Below, in pieces: positions 46,226 to 58,540 of a DNA stretch of 64,000 nt; within the stretch, counting starts at the first letter, position 1; the number at the start of each line of letters is the position of its first letter. Source of the DNA: Cricetomys ansorgei (lineage: Eukaryota; Chordata; Mammalia; Rodentia; Nesomyidae); assembly GCA_026225945.1 (NCBI GenBank), contig JAMJFZ010003581.1, positions 7,026,501 to 7,090,500 of the forward strand. The letters are read 5' to 3'. The position numbers and the translations under genes are program-made. The notes under the pieces were generated by a model. It was not told the DNA's origin, made no database searches, and was given only the letters and a program-made list of their open reading frames with translations.

Positions 46226-47194
46226 TATTTTTAAGGGTAGTGTTCCTTTTTTAAACAGGCTTATGGCATAGTTTTTTTTTTTCCCTGTGGACTTTATCTT
46301 AGAGAACTGTTTTCTCCCCATATTTTATTTTGTAAGACATTTTCATCAGCCAACTCTGATAAGTGCTTTAGTTTATTGTGGACTGTATCCTCTCAGTAGC
46401 TGTCTTACTGAGCAGAGCTCCAGGCTCCTGCAATTAATTCCCCAACCCCACATGTCCTGAAGAATTAGAAGGATTGTATCTGTATAAAGCACCTTTGAAC
46501 TGCAAGCTGTTCTTGTGACTGCAATGTGGAGCTTTGACCTTGGTTCACCGTGAAGACTATTATGTTGGAACTTGGTGACTTTTCCATTATAATCATAGAG
46601 TGTATGCATTTGCTGGCTGGTGAATGACATGGAGAGTAGATTCTACCCAGGAGTTTGAGTGGCAGTCCTAACACAGCACATGGGAATGTTGGTATCCAGA
46701 ACCCAGTAAACCTCTACTTAAAGACAGTGCAACTTGGTATCTTGCCATTTTGTATTGTCTGGACTTGGGTATTTTATCCTACAGAATGTCAATAGGAAGG
46801 ATAGAAGAGTACATATGTTCATGAGAATGTAGGAGGAATCATTCAAAAAGCGTATTGTAGAGTTCTTATGAAATTCCATAGCACTATAATAAATTGGCAC
46901 CTGACACCTTCTACTTCTAAAATTCTTTGATTTTATGATGCTAAACAGAGAATGAGCACAATCTGTGAAAATTCACTTGGTAACAGAATGCCCTTAGGCA
47001 GGAAATGATTCTGAGTAAGAGATGATGCATAGCTTGGGTTCCATTTTTCACAATATAGTCAGTTCTTGACTTTTCTCATAAGTAGAAACAGAGATCACCT
47101 CATGAGATTTTCTTGCAATTAATGGCATGGATTAGACATTTTAATATTACAATCAGCTTATAGTTTCAGAGCACAAAGGGATGACGGATAATAT
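46226..47194. other. Unique sequence
   Basis: No gene or repeat recognised. Confidence 0.4.
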
Positions 47195-47395
47195 TGATGA
47201 AGCAAGTTCTTACTGTGTCCCAGGAATCACACTAAGCTTTCAGAACTCATAATCCCTCCAATAAACCAATGAAATGGATTACTGTTATTGTCACCCACTT
47301 ACAGATGAGTAAGCTGAGGACTGTAGTGCTGTGTGGATTAAACATATTGTGAAAGGCAGGGAGGGTATGCACACTCCAGAATCTGTGCTCCATTG
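47195..47395 (-). mobile_element. MIR SINE, antisense
   Basis: 'aggaatcacactaagcttt', 'aatggattactgttattgtcaccc', 'cttacagatgagtaagctgagg' and 'ccagaatctgtgctcc' are the reversed MIR features in order. Confidence 0.8.
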
Positions 47396-48834
47396 CATAG
47401 TGTATTGCTGGAAGTCCACTTGAAGATTTTCATTTGAGAGTCATATAAATCATGTTCTTCTATTATGGAATCACAGCGGACTAAGATCTCTTACATTTCT
47501 TGCAGTGAGCACCTCAAGTGTAATGTTTTAGCCCAGAGTTAGAATTTTGCATTTGTAAAAGTAGACCAGATCCAGAGAAATGGGTACAGAGTATTTTTTG
47601 TGATCTGTTATATTTCCTGAGGAAACTTGCAGAAAGCAAATTGTCTCCTAATGTTTGAGCATTATGGAACATCATCAATATTTTGTGAAGCAAAGTGTTT
47701 TCCTTGAGGATGATGACGTTGAATCTAGTAGCCTTGGGCTCAACAACAGATGGACTAGATACCGGGTAATCTTGAATATAGTATGTGATATTAATAATGG
47801 TAACCAATAAAGATTTAATATTGCTTTTTCTTTCTTGCCACACTCACCAACCCTATCCCCTTATCAGCTTCTAAAAAAGTATTCCCTCAATATTAGACAC
47901 CACATGTGTGATTTACGTACTCATGTTCTTCCCAGAGTAACCTAAATGCATAGAAGTTAGGTTTCATAGTACTCCTAAATAGGGAGAGAGGAGGAGAGTA
48001 GTGAAGGAGGGAGAAAGAAACAGAAGGTGGATGGAATGGGAAGAAAGGGACAGGGAGAGGGAGAGGGAGAGGGAGAACACAAGAAGTGGGGCATCTGCTA
48101 AAGGCCGTGGGAATATTAAGTGAGAGACAACTAGTGGCTGAGGTTAGTTGAACTCTTCATAATGTTGAACTCTAAAGGGACACTGATGTCCCCAGACATC
48201 TGCAGTAACAGACTCATAAAGGATCAAAGGAGTTACTGAATTGAGGAACTGTGACTTCCTGTTACCAACCATAGCTAACATAATTGAAGGAGAAATTGTG
48301 TTAGAGCTCCTGCTTATGGACAGGTAAGATTTTATTGAAAATAAGAAAACAAGCAGCAGGTTGAATGCCATTGCCCATGTGATGATGGTGTAGAGTAAAA
48401 TGAGAAAACTGAACATAATAGTCCAGAGAATTAAACTCCAAGGGAGCATATTAAGGAATCAAAATCAAGTAAGTACAAGAGACAATATGAAAACTCAAGA
48501 GTGTGGTAGAGGGCCAAAGCAATCGTGCACAGTGGTGATTGTGACTCTCTAGGTGGCAATTCTCCCTTCCAAAGGAAAAGGGTGGATAAAGAAACTAATA
48601 TACTCTCTCTCAAGCTCTATATCGGTCTGGTGTGGGTGATGACATAGTCCAGGAAGTGCCACATCAGTTAAGGCTGCCCGGGCAGTGAAGATAAGGACAG
48701 AGGACAGAAAGGCATCTAGAATCGATTTCTGATAAGAGTAGGGTTAAAGTGAAGACGGCATTTTACAGAGATACGGTAGGCAAATGGACCAGTCAGAGAG
48801 AAGGCTGTCTGGAGTATCTCACTGAAGCAACGCT
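47396..48834. other. Unique sequence with a GGGAGA microsatellite
   Basis: No interspersed repeat recognised. Minus-strand frames of about 101 and 109 codons are hydrophobic or mixed and unrecognised. Confidence 0.4.
48049..48075 (+). repeat. (GGGAGA)n, G-quadruplex motif
   Basis: GGG runs at 48053, 48059, 48065 and 48071 separated by AGA loops fit the G3N1-7 pattern. Confidence 0.9.
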
Positions 48835-48990
48835 CCAGAGTTCAGAAGTCACAAATTCAGATTTTAATCCCAGTTAGTTATAAGATATGAAAGCAATGAC
48901 TTGACTTATCAGTGTCTGAACTGTCCTCTTTAGTGAGACTAATGTAATGGGGGCCATCTCTCAGGGAAGTAGGTAGAAATGTATCTAGTA
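48835..48990 (+). mobile_element. MIR SINE fragment, sense
   Basis: 'aaattcagattttaatcccag', 'gcaatgacttgacttatc' and 'actaatgtaatgggggcca' fit MIR with moderate divergence. Confidence 0.5.
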
Positions 48991-49169
48991 TTGCTATTTC
49001 AAAGGGCTCTGAAAAACTCCAGCCTCTCTCCAAAGCTACCAGTTTGGGCTTAACTCAAGAGGAATCTCAACATACATCTAGTAGACCACTAATGCAGGGT
49101 TCATAAGCAGTCTTCTTAGGACAGGTTTTGAAATTTGGACTACTGTAATTCACAGAGATAGAGGGCACC

Positions 49170-50470
49170 AACAGTACAGAAGAAAACAGGTGAATCTTCA
49201 AGGTGCGTAATGTATTTACATAACCATCACACTTCCTTCTCTCTGTTGCAAATTCTCTCATGCTTCCTCACTCTCAAATTCATGGCCTCTTCTTCTTTAA
49301 TTATTACTGTTGTTCACGTATGCATTGATATATATATATATATATATATCCTACTGAATAGTTATATATAAAACTATTATATGTACTACACACACACATA
49401 TATATACATATGTGTATATGTTTTTGCATATAGATATATATATATACATGTATAGCACATACAGAATCCCTTTAGTGTTGCTTCCATGTATATATGTATA
49501 TGTGTTTAGTAATAACCATTTGTTATTGGCTAACCCATCAGGGAGGCTGTACTTGGAGACGACTGGTTATCTCTCTTTCAGCATTTATTGATTGCTTGTA
49601 CCACCCCATCTAAGAGTGGGTGCCTTGCTATATTTTCCCCATCCATATTAACATGTCAACTGGTATTGTCATTATGCAGGTATTATTTAGGCAACCATGT
49701 TGTTGAGATTTTATGGATTCCATTTCCCTGCTATGTCTCGAAGATACTATCTAGCTTCAGGAATCCTGGTCTTCTGGCACTTACAATCATTCTGTGCCTT
49801 CTTCCACAATGTTCCCTAAGCCATAGGGGTAGAGGTGGGATTGTACATGTACCAACTAGGGTTAGTGCCTCGAAGTCTATTGTTCTCTTCATTCAAACCA
49901 GCTTGGATTTCTGTAATGCTTTCTATCTTCTGCACAAAAAGAGCTTCTCTGATGAAGGATGAGGTCTATACTTATCTGTGGTAAAAGGTTAAGTATCTAG
50001 AACACAGAAAGTGGCAGTAGTAGATTCTCCTGTAGGTTATGTGACCTCTTCAGCCATAGATAATTATTTTAAAGTATGAGTCATGAATTCCCTCCAGTTG
50101 AGCAGGCCCTAAATCCAATTAAACAGCTATTTGTTACCCACAATGTACAAGTACCATTATTGCACCACTGGGTATCTTTCCAGATCAGTCACTCCTGTGG
50201 CTCTTTGACTATACAGCTGTGTAGGACTGTTCATAAATTTTTTCCCTTAATAGATTTCATGGCATCAGAAGATAGTATCATTTGGTACTCAGAGATGAAG
50301 CTTCCAGGTCCCAAACCCTTCGACTGCAGTGTGTAGTTTATTAATACAGAGGCTCTTAATTTTAAGTTCTGGAAGGCAACCAAGAACAACAGCAATAGCC
50401 TATATTGTTTTGGCAATCTCTGGCCAACAACCCAAAGGGAGGTTTCCCATGCCTGACACTGAGTTTTTTT
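49170..50470 (-). mobile_element. Lx-type L1 3' untranslated region, antisense, near complete
   Basis: The start parallels other copies ('ctctctgttgcaaattctc', 'caaattcatggcctcttc'). Then a TA microsatellite, 'taaccatttgttattggctaac', 'ggcaaccatgttgttgag', 'tcttctggcacttacaatc' and 'tctgatgaaggatgagg' follow. Next are 'gttgagcaggccctaaatccaatt', 'gctatttgttacccacaatgta' and 'ccattattgcaccactggg'. The same early landmarks recur at 51.8 and 60.5 kb. A plus-strand frame of 124 codons (49588-49962) lies inside and is spurious. Confidence 0.8.
49328..49448. repeat. (TA)n/(CA)n-rich tract
   Basis: Two TA runs with CATA/CACA spacers inside the L1 3' region. Confidence 0.93.
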
Positions 50471-50552
50471 CTTAGCTGGTCTATGGTCTTGAGAAAAGTG
50501 TTGTCATTCCATGTGATGTAACTTCAGAACGTAATTTAATGATGGCATATAA

Positions 50553-50598
50553 TAGGAGAGAGAAAGCGAGAAAGCAAGAGAGAGAGAGAAAGGAAGGG
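50553..50598. repeat. GA-rich simple repeat
   Basis: Imperfect AGAG/AGCG purine tract. Confidence 0.85.
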
Positions 50599-50659
50599 GG
50601 TCTGTATTTTAAAAAAAGAAAACAGGAAAATATGGTTCCCTATGACAATTTCAATCATC

Positions 50660-50945
50660 CTTAGTGGTTTTTTATTGCTTCTTTTTCTCTCTCTTTCTGA
50701 ATTAACCTCCTTCACCCTCTCCAGTTAATGTCTCTCTGTTTTGGCCATGTTCCTCTTCATAGCACCTGTGTCCTAATATTCTCCATCTCCAGAGATCCTT
50801 CTCTTCCATACCTCATAGTCCCCCTTCTCTGGATTGCCTGATTTCTGTGGCTATTCCATACAATAATCTAGAGATTCAAAACTAAGATCCACAAATAAGG
50901 GAGAACATGTGACATTTGTCAAATCCACAACTAAGGACAGCTTAC
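50660..50945 (-). mobile_element. L1 3' fragment, antisense
   Basis: Pyrimidine-rich start, 'ccttcaccctctccagttaatg', 'ggattgcctgatttctgtggc' and 'aagggagaacatgtgacatttg'. The last is the reversed L1 segment also present near 21.42 kb. Confidence 0.6.
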
Positions 50946-51799
50946 ATATTTTAGTATGAGGCAGAGCAATGCTATAGGACACTTCTCAAGGGATAGAAAA
51001 GAAAGAGATATAAAGCTGAGATTAGAAAAGGAAAATGACATATGATTAGAGAATACTTGCCTTCAAATTCAAGAGTGGACAGTTTTGAGACTGAACAGTA
51101 CAGTAATACGAAAGAATGTTCCAGAAATAACAATTCTGTCAGCAAATTTGTAACATACAATGAGTTATTTTATTTCATGCCTGTAACCTGCACATCTTAA
51201 TAAATCATCCCTATAAGTTAGCAACAAATTGTTGAGATATTGCATAGTAGAGTGTCCAGGATTTAATCAATTTATAGCTGACTTTATATCATGTAGTCTT
51301 AGCCACTACACCCTACAGTCTCTGAAAATGCTACTGAGAGCTATCTGAAATGCTCCTTAGTTTTCATTATGGAGTTTAGCTATATTAAAGGCTGCTCATC
51401 TCTCCACAGGTTACTAGAAGATAGTTCATAGATTATTTTTTAAAATTCTTAATCATGTTTCTTTATTCAAAGCTAAAGAATACTGTCTTCCAAAGATGGT
51501 CAGTTGGCCAAACTCATGCAGTGTATTTTGGTAACTTCTATAGTAACAGACATTTTTTAATGAAGAAGACTAAAAGCAATGTTTTTAATTTCAAAAGAGT
51601 TTTATGATGAGAAAAGAGCATGAGTTAGCATATGAATAAATTATATCAAAACATTTTCCTTACCTTAAAAAATGTTAAGAAATATTGACAATAATCATAT
51701 AAACTCTTTTTTATATAAATTCAATTGTCTTATTCCACTGATGAATGAGATCATGTCATATGTAATAGCTGCTCTGGGTTTATTTAACATAATATTCTC
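50946..51799. other. Unique AT-rich sequence
   Basis: No gene or repeat recognised. Confidence 0.4.
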
Positions 51800-51954
51800 C
51801 AAATTACCCTATCTAAAAAGATCAATGTTTAAAATAATATTTAATGAAAATATAATTGCATCATTTATCCCTTCCCTTTTTTTCTCTGTAGCCCCTTTTG
51901 TGTACCTCTCTGCTCTCTCTCAAAATCATGGCCCCTTTTCTTTAGTTGCTTTTG

Positions 51955-51999
<45 letters not shown>

Positions 52000-52545
52000 T
52001 CAATCTATTTAGTGTTACTCATACAGATATGATTTCAGAGTTTATGGTATTGGCTAACCACTTAGGGGGCTTATTGCTGAAGAAGGTTACTTCTTCACTT
52101 CTCAGAATTCCTAAGTTGTCAGTAGTTCCTTGTTTAGGGGTGGAGCTATATGAGATTTCTCCCTCCATGTTAGCATTTCTATTGGTGGTATACTTCTTCA
52201 GGTCTTGTGTAGGCCGCCTTATTGTTTAACTATCACACGTTTCTGGTAGTTCTAGGAGATGTAGTTGCATAGCAGCAGTTTTCTCGGTCCTCTGGCTCTT
52301 AGGTTCTCTTTGTCCCCTCTTCCTCAATGTTGTGTGAGCCTTAGATATGGCATACAGGCACTTGTTTTCTGCATCTTGACCAATTGTGCTTTTCTGTAAT
52401 GGTCTCCTGTTAAAGAAGAGTTTCTTTCATGAGGACTTAGGACTGCACTTATTCGTGGGATACGTATTTAGTATGCATTTAGAAATTATTAATTCTTTGA
52501 GACTTCACAGTGCATTTTAAGTATTCACTCCAACTCCTTCCCTTT
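51800..52545 (-). mobile_element. Lx-type L1 3' untranslated region, antisense
   Basis: 'ctctctcaaaatcatggcccc', CA microsatellite, 'atggtattggctaaccactt', 'ctaggagatgtagttgcatag', 'cctctggctcttaggttc', 'cctcaatgttgtgtgagcc' and 'ggactgcacttattcgtggg'. This parallels 60.6-61.2 kb line by line. A 185-codon plus-strand frame (51672-52229) covers this repeat and includes a CA-encoded Thr-His run, so it is not a gene. Confidence 0.82.
51957..51996. repeat. (AC)n microsatellite, 20 units
   Basis: Uninterrupted AC repeat within the L1 3' region. Confidence 0.99.
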
Positions 52546-52705
52546 AATGCTTCCCAGATCCAACCCCTCCTTCTTACTCTCCCTCCAACTTTGTACCTTC
52601 TTAAAAAAATTAACAATGCATTAACTCCAATCTGTTTAGTCCATATATTTTCCAGGTTGGGGCCATATTAGTAGCATGTTTGAAACTCTTTCTTTTGTAT
52701 TTTTG
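52546..52705 (-). mobile_element. L1 3'-end fragment, antisense
   Basis: Pyrimidine-rich text then 'caatctgtttagtccatatatt' and 'aggttggggccatattag' resemble another minus-strand L1 3' segment joined to the previous one. Confidence 0.5.
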
Positions 52706-52711
52706 TTGCTG

Positions 52712-52912
52712 TTCTTCTACAAGTTGAACCCACAACTTTGGATATGTGAGCAAGCTTGCTGAGCTATCTCATTAACTCTCTTTGCTGCTTTTTTATTGAA
52801 GGACAAATAAGGCTTTGACATATTTTCCAGGCTGTTTTTGAACTCTCAATAGCCCAGGCTGGCCTTGAAGTTATGACCCTCCTGCCTCCGCCTGCGTGTC
52901 ATTGGGACTGTC
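52712..52912 (-). mobile_element. B4-type SINE, antisense
   Basis: 'gttgaacccacaactttgg...gctgagctatctca' is a reversed ID-like head. It is followed by 'ttttccaggctg', 'gcccaggctggccttgaagtt' and 'cctcctgcctccgcctg', a reversed B1-like unit. The order matches B4. Confidence 0.78.
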
Positions 52913-53954
52913 TTTTCCTGTTTGTTTCTTTTTTTTTTTTTTAATAATTTTTGCTTAGCCTTTAAAAACACCTTATTGTTTTATTTTTAACACATTACAA
53001 AGTATATTTTATACATATATTTTATATATCTAACAGATAATAACGTAACAAATATTTTTCACATGTAATCACCCTTTGCCAATTACATAATCTATGTTTA
53101 TTTACTGGCATGGAGAGATAATTAACGTGTTGAAATGCACATTTCTGATAAATGTTCTGCAATCTTTAGCCACAAAATGACCTTTTTCACTTGTTCCCCT
53201 GCACCCCAGAAAGTCTATACAAACATCTACCCTCACAATCTACACCTGTGCTCATCATATACAATCAAGCTCACTCTCTACACTCCTCTCATTCTTACCC
53301 ACCCTTATTACCCATACCCACCCTCACCATCTGTCCAATTGCAGTGCTCTATAAGGGTGCTTGGTTCCCTCACCTAACTAGGAAGTGCCTCTCCTTCTGT
53401 CCATTCACATTAACCTGGTAATTTTTATAAAAAAAAATCCATTTACTTAGTCTTTTAATATTCTAGATATATTGTCTTTTTGCTGGAAAAAGAATTACTT
53501 GTGTTACCACAATAAGTTGGCACACTCTGCTTCCTTCAGGTTGAACACCTGTGAGGTTGACAAGATATAGAATGTTTTGAGTATTCGGAACAATTATAAA
53601 TATTTTCTCCACTTTCTTGGCATAGCGAAGTGCCAGATGTATACTGCCTAAAAGAAAAAGAAATAAGCTCAGATGTATTTCCAGGTAAAATTAATTTGTA
53701 AGTCATGTTACTGAGTGATCGATGTTATCAAAACACATCTCACTAAAGTCTATGATTAAGAACTCTATTACCTCACTTTTAAAGTGTAGACGTATTTGTT
53801 CGGTTCTAAATATGAATAATGACTTCTCTTGTGGCAAGAGTTTTGTTTTCCTCATGTATAATCAAAATTCAATGCTAAAAACTGTGAAGGTTCCCCAAAA
53901 CTTTGGCATTTCAGAATTGGGTGGGGTTAGTTGTCACTTCTTGGTAGGTAGAGC
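52913..53954. other. Unique AT-rich sequence
   Basis: A pyrimidine-rich portion at 53.19-53.42 kb could be an unresolved L1 tail. No gene recognised. Confidence 0.35.
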
Positions 53955-54085
53955 AGCACAGCATTGAGTGTGAAAATTTTGGGTGATACTATACTGGGAT
54001 AAACCTTACATTTGCCAATTACTAGTTATGTGAGCTTGTAAAAATTACGTAACTTTCTCTGCCTCTATTTTCTCCCTAAAATTTT
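53955..54085 (+). mobile_element. MIR SINE fragment, sense
   Basis: 'gccaattactagttatgtgagc', 'acgtaactttctctgcctct' and 'attttctccctaaaatttt' match the MIR core in order. Confidence 0.8.
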
Positions 54086-54089
54086 AATT

Positions 54090-54480
54090 TGCGGTTTTAT
54101 TTCAGCTTAAATAAGTTTTTCTTCAGTGATTCTATTTCTTTGTTGAGTTCTATTTCAGTGTTTGAATGTTTTTATTATTTGGTTCAACCGTTTGTTTGTA
54201 TTTTTGTGGTCTTCATTTAAGCATCTAGGGTTAGGATGATTGAGTTGATTCGAGGTGTTGATATCTGTTCTTGTCTTTGTCAGATGGGTGTTCCATTCCT
54301 TGGTTTTGGTTGCCCTCTCTGGATTTTGGAAAGGGTGATGGTCATGGGCTTCCTGGTAGAAAGTGCTTCTGCAGGTCAGTGGGCAGCACAAAGGAAGAGA
54401 TGTGGGTTCAGAGAAAAGGCAGAGTCCCAGCCTGGTGTGTAGCTACTTGGAGTCGCTTGTAGAAAGTGTTTCTCTGCCTC
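54090..54480 (-). mobile_element. Probable L1 5'-part fragment, antisense
   Basis: T-rich text including 'ttctatttctttgttgagttc' then 'gatgtgggttcagagaaaaggc' and 'agtcccagcctggtgtgtagc' suggests the L1 5' untranslated/ORF1 boundary read backwards. Moderate certainty. Confidence 0.4.
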
Positions 54481-54760
54481 CATGTTCTTGTTTTTGCAAT
54501 AGTAGGATTGCCCTGAAAGTTGAGCTAGCACACATGGAACAATTAAAGCCTCCAAATGATCATCCTTAGCATCTGCCACCCATCACTGCACATTCCAGAA
54601 GAAGGCTAGCATCAAAATCTAGCAATGCATCGGTACTTAAGTGTAATGTCTCACACCTATAGCCCTCTCCAACAAGTCAGATCCAGTAATTCTATATTTA
54701 GGTAGCCGTGCTATAGGTGTTCTGACTTGCCAGGTTGAGAAATTCTGCTTATAACTACAT
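54481..54760. other. Unresolved sequence
   Basis: May belong to the flanking L1 elements. No distinct feature. Confidence 0.3.
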
Positions 54761-55565
54761 GAAAACAGAAGTGACCATGTCCTGCAGGAATCTAAGCAAG
54801 TGCTTTTTAGGAGAGACTGTTCTGAGGTTCCATCTAAGCTCAGTCAGGATGGCTGTCACCATGAAAGAAAATGACTATAGATGTTGCTTCGAGAATATAA
54901 GCGGGGGGACCCTTATTTACAGTTAGTGGGAATGTTAGTTGTATAGACATCAAAGTGGAGGGTTTTTTTTTTTTTAAATCTAAAAATGGAACTACCATTA
55001 CTCAGCTACCACACTCCTGAGCACATACCCAAAGGACTCTACATCCTGCCACAGAGGCATTTGCATATCTCTATTTTTATTGCTGCTCTGTTCACAATAG
55101 CTAGGAAGTGAAATCAGCCTAGATGTCCATCAGCAGATGAAGCGATAATAAAAATATGGTGCATATGCAAAATTAAATTTTATTCTAATGTAAAGGAAAA
55201 TAAATCCTGACATTTGCAGGAAAATTGATTGGCCTTAAAAACACCACATGGAAGCAGGTGAGGCAGACTCAGGAACACGAATACCACATGTTCTCTTATA
55301 TATAGATCACAGCCTCTTGATTTTACATTTGTGTATATGTGGTAATGGGTGTGAGTAGAAATCATGTAAACAGAAAGGGCCACACGAGAAAGGTACTTTA
55401 AGAAAGAGGGATGGGGCAGGTAGTAGAACCCTTGTGACATTAAGGTGGAAAGGGGACTAGTGGGGTAAAATGGTCCACGCTGTGGGAGGGGCGCGAAGTG
55501 AACATGGAGGATCCACCCAAAAGAATGATGACTGAAAATCGAATAAGGGAACTAGTTACTTTGTA
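54760..55565 (+). mobile_element. L1 ORF2 3' end and 3' region, sense
   Basis: 'agtcaggatggctgtcaccatg', 'gactatagatgttgcttcgag', 'ggggacccttatttac', 'gcacatacccaaaggactcta', 'ttattgctgctctgttcacaa', 'gcctagatgtccatcagcag' and 'acgaataccacatgttctc' are forward-strand L1 landmarks in order. The copy has lost its reading frames. It lacks the A-tail expected of a fresh insertion. Confidence 0.9.
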
Positions 55566-55869
55566 TATTAACTTAAAATACAAAATCATTTTGTATTATT
55601 TTGGTTATATTCCCAAAAAACTTCTATGAGACGAAGGATATGTGAAGGAAGACCTTATTTTTCTTCATGAATCCACAGAGCACCTTCTTAAATAGCCAGA
55701 CACACTTAGTGTTGTGTCAGTGGCCAGAGATAGATTTGAGCCTGTTTTCTTTTCTTTTTTTTTTAATTTCTATATCTATCACTGATTCTACTTTTTCCTG
55801 CCACCCTCAACATCATGGGCAGAGACATAAGACCAAAGACTTGAAAATAGATAAAATTTAGGATATGGA
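55566..55869. other. Unresolved AT-rich sequence
   Basis: No feature recognised. Confidence 0.35.
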
Positions 55870-56215
55870 AAAAAACTCCTACAGGCTGGAGTGGGGATAT
55901 CTCTGGCCATTTTAGAGGCCCTTGAGACTCATTTTCTCCTGCCAGGCTGCCTGGCCCACCCTTGATGTAGAGATTGGTGCCTGGCCTTGTTCCATCATGC
56001 TATATCATGCCTTGATAGTCCTGTAACCTTGGGGCGATGGTTCTTTTGGGGGAAGAAAGGGGAAAGTTAGTAGGTGGGTGATAGGAGTAGATCTTGGGGA
56101 GATGGGAGGAGATGGGGGGTGAAGGGAGGGGAGAATTGGGGCTGTGATGTATTCCACAAGTAGTATGAGAGAAGAAAAATTAGAATAAAAATAAATTTTG
56201 GGATTTGGAGAAAAC
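55870..56215 (+). mobile_element. L1 3' untranslated region end, sense
   Basis: 'tctggccattttagaggcccttgag', 'ggctgcctggcccacccttga', then a G-rich polypurine tract and 'tgatgtattccacaagtagtatgagagaag' ending 'aaaataaat' look like the 3' terminus of a rodent L1. Confidence 0.6.
56096..56131 (+). repeat. G-quadruplex motif in L1 3' end
   Basis: G-runs of 4, 3, 6, 3 and 4 with loops of 4, 7, 4 and 1 nt. G-rich quadruplex-forming tracts are known near L1 3' ends. Confidence 0.8.
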
Positions 56216-56520
56216 ATTTTTAAAAGTGTTTAACGTGAAAATGAAGCAAATATTAATCTGAAACATGAATTAAAGAAAATAACAAATTCAATTAGAAAAA
56301 GAACAAAATAGAGAAATCTTCTGTGAAAGCATGCCAATTCCACCAGGGTCAACAAGCTTTCCTATAAAGGGCCAAGTTTTCTCCTTTTTATCTCACATTC
56401 TTTTTTGTTGTTTGTTTTGTGATTTCTACAATCTTTAACAAATTAAAACCTGCATATCCAAATGTCTATTGTAAGCCAGGCTTGTTCTGCTGAACACAAC
56501 TACTCTCATCTCTCTCTAGA
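56216..56520. other. Unique sequence
   Basis: Nothing recognised. Confidence 0.4.
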
Positions 56521-56521
56521 T

Positions 56522-56739
56522 CTGTGGTCTTCAACCTTCTAAATGCAGCCACCCTTTAATACAGTTCCTTATGTTGTGGTGATCCCCAACAGTAAAATTC
56601 TTTTCATTGCCTCTTCTTAACTGTAATTTTGTTACTGTTATGAATTGCAATATCTGATATGCAGATGATCTTAGGTGACCCTGTGAAAAAGTACTTAGAC
56701 CTCCAAAGGGGTTGCAATCTAGGGATTGAGAATTGCTGA
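56522..56739 (-). mobile_element. URR1-like hAT DNA transposon (nonautonomous)
   Basis: The ends 'ctgtggtcttcaacctt' and 'agggattgagaattgctga' are imperfect terminal inverted repeats. Inside are 'acagttccttatgttgtggtgatccc', 'aactgtaattttgttactg' and 'gatcttaggtgaccctgtg', following the rodent URR1 consensus. It is about 215 bp long with no coding capacity. Orientation is arbitrary. Confidence 0.9.
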
Positions 56740-58498
56740 TCTCGAAAATAGCCCAGTGTTTGAATAACCATAGTAAATGAAAAATCTCCATATTAATATC
56801 CGTTGATTTTGCTATGGCCATATATTCTCATTTAATAGATATGTTAGAATAAACCAAAATTCTGAATTAAAATAATAGTTCTTTGCCACATTTTTAAGTG
56901 CTCAAGTTCTAAGTACAATGTAATACTCATGTCTTTGACAAGAAAGACAAATGGACACTTTGAATAAGTGTAAGAATAAGATACAAATATAAGACCTACT
57001 GAGCTCTTACACTCAACGAGGGTGATAATTACTCCAAGAAAGCTTCTCCATCCTGACTCTCTTGATTCTTTCCTCATCTCTCATCCCTCTCCTTCTCTTT
57101 CTGTAGCACTCCTTCATTGTTTCTTGATTAAATACCAGTATCTTTCTGTTCATGCCTTGCCTTTGACCCTTCATTCCCCAGGGAAGTAGTTCCACCCTTG
57201 TGATTTACTGACCTCCAAAGAAAGCATGCCTCCCTATCTATGGAACTCAGAGGGTGGAGATCTTTGCTGCTCACTGGACTCCTACCATATTACTATATCA
57301 TCTTTAAACATCTAAGAACATATATTTAATTTGGGGAGACTTTTCTTTCTCCTCAAAACATTTTTCCCTGTGAGCTGTGGTTTTGGAAAAAAATATTCAA
57401 GATGAAGTGCCATATATTTTGCATGAAGTAGGGATGAGTCAGACAAATTTCCCTGCCTAACTTAGATAAGTCGAAATACTTAGCATCAGTTTTCTTGACA
57501 TGTCAAAGTTTCTTGTGATCAAGACTAGGGAGGGTTCCTGAGAAGCAAAGCAAAGAAAGCTGAGATGAGAGTGGATTCCAAACTAGGGCCTCAGCGACAT
57601 CATCTACAGCAAGGCTGGGTAGGAGATAATGAAAGAAACTCTGGAGAAGTTTAAAACATTAGAAACAAATTCTCCAAAGTCTGGCATTTTACAAGCTAGC
57701 AAAATATGACACCTTATCCATCTTATTGTGTGGAAATGGAAAAGCACATATGTCTATATCTATGACAGATAACTCAGAAAAAAGCCTCTCAGAGTTACCT
57801 GTAGGTTATCTGGAAGTAGAGTAACTGAGATTTTCCCACACAGCAAGGAGTTTTAAGAGACAGATTCCAGCATTGAAAGATGAGGTTTTCTAAGCGTGTA
57901 TCAGTAGCACCTGAAGACATTGAAGGCTATCAAACAAACAAGGAATGGGTGTCATACAGCCAGCCACTTCCCATGTGCCCTACACGTTTATATGATGTGT
58001 GCCCACAGGGAAGGAGGATCCAGCAGATTATCTGTTAGGTACTCTGTCATACTTTTTAGAAATTCCAGTGACTCTCAGCAAGAAAAGAGTGTCCTTTTCA
58101 ATTGCCTGAACTTGATTGGCCATCTGTGTGGACTTCAAATAGAAGCAAGATGTCAAATGTAGAAATACACTTCTGATGAAGCACATCTGATCATGGATGC
58201 TTTGGTCTGGCTGTGCTGATAATCTGTAGGAAGAGGCTACAGTTGTGGAATGTGTCTGAATCTTGAGAAACTAATACCAGTTACAAAACAAAGTGAAGAC
58301 TCTAATATCCAGTCAGTAGATCCCATTGAAAAAAAAGTTCAAAAGACCAATATTCTTTAGAAGGAAATTGACTTTGCAGAAATTTCTTGAATTATATGAG
58401 AAAGTAATTTATGAGTAGTTGGTAGTTGTAGCTCATAGTTCTGTATTTTTTTTGGTTACATTGATTTTTAAAGAATTTCTTCACTCTACTGGTATAAA
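56740..58498. other. Unique sequence
   Basis: About 1.75 kb without a recognised repeat or gene. Confidence 0.4.
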
Positions 58499-58540
58499 GG
58501 TTTTGTTTTGTTTTTGTTTTTGTTTTTTTAAAAAAACCTA
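58499..58540. repeat. (TTTTG)n simple repeat
   Basis: T-rich with regular G, then a short poly-T/poly-A junction. Confidence 0.88.

Noticed and set aside
48144..48613. Two hydrophobic minus-strand frames that resembled membrane protein segments
   Set aside because: T-rich reverse sequence gives Leu/Ile/Phe-rich frames by default. No receptor or transporter motif was found and the frames do not join.
49588..49962. 124-codon hydrophobic plus-strand frame
   Set aside because: Lies wholly within an antisense L1 3' untranslated region.
51672..52229. 185-codon open frame, the longest in the window
   Set aside because: It runs through a minus-strand L1 3' region and an AC microsatellite that encodes a Thr-His run. 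It has no recognisable domain.
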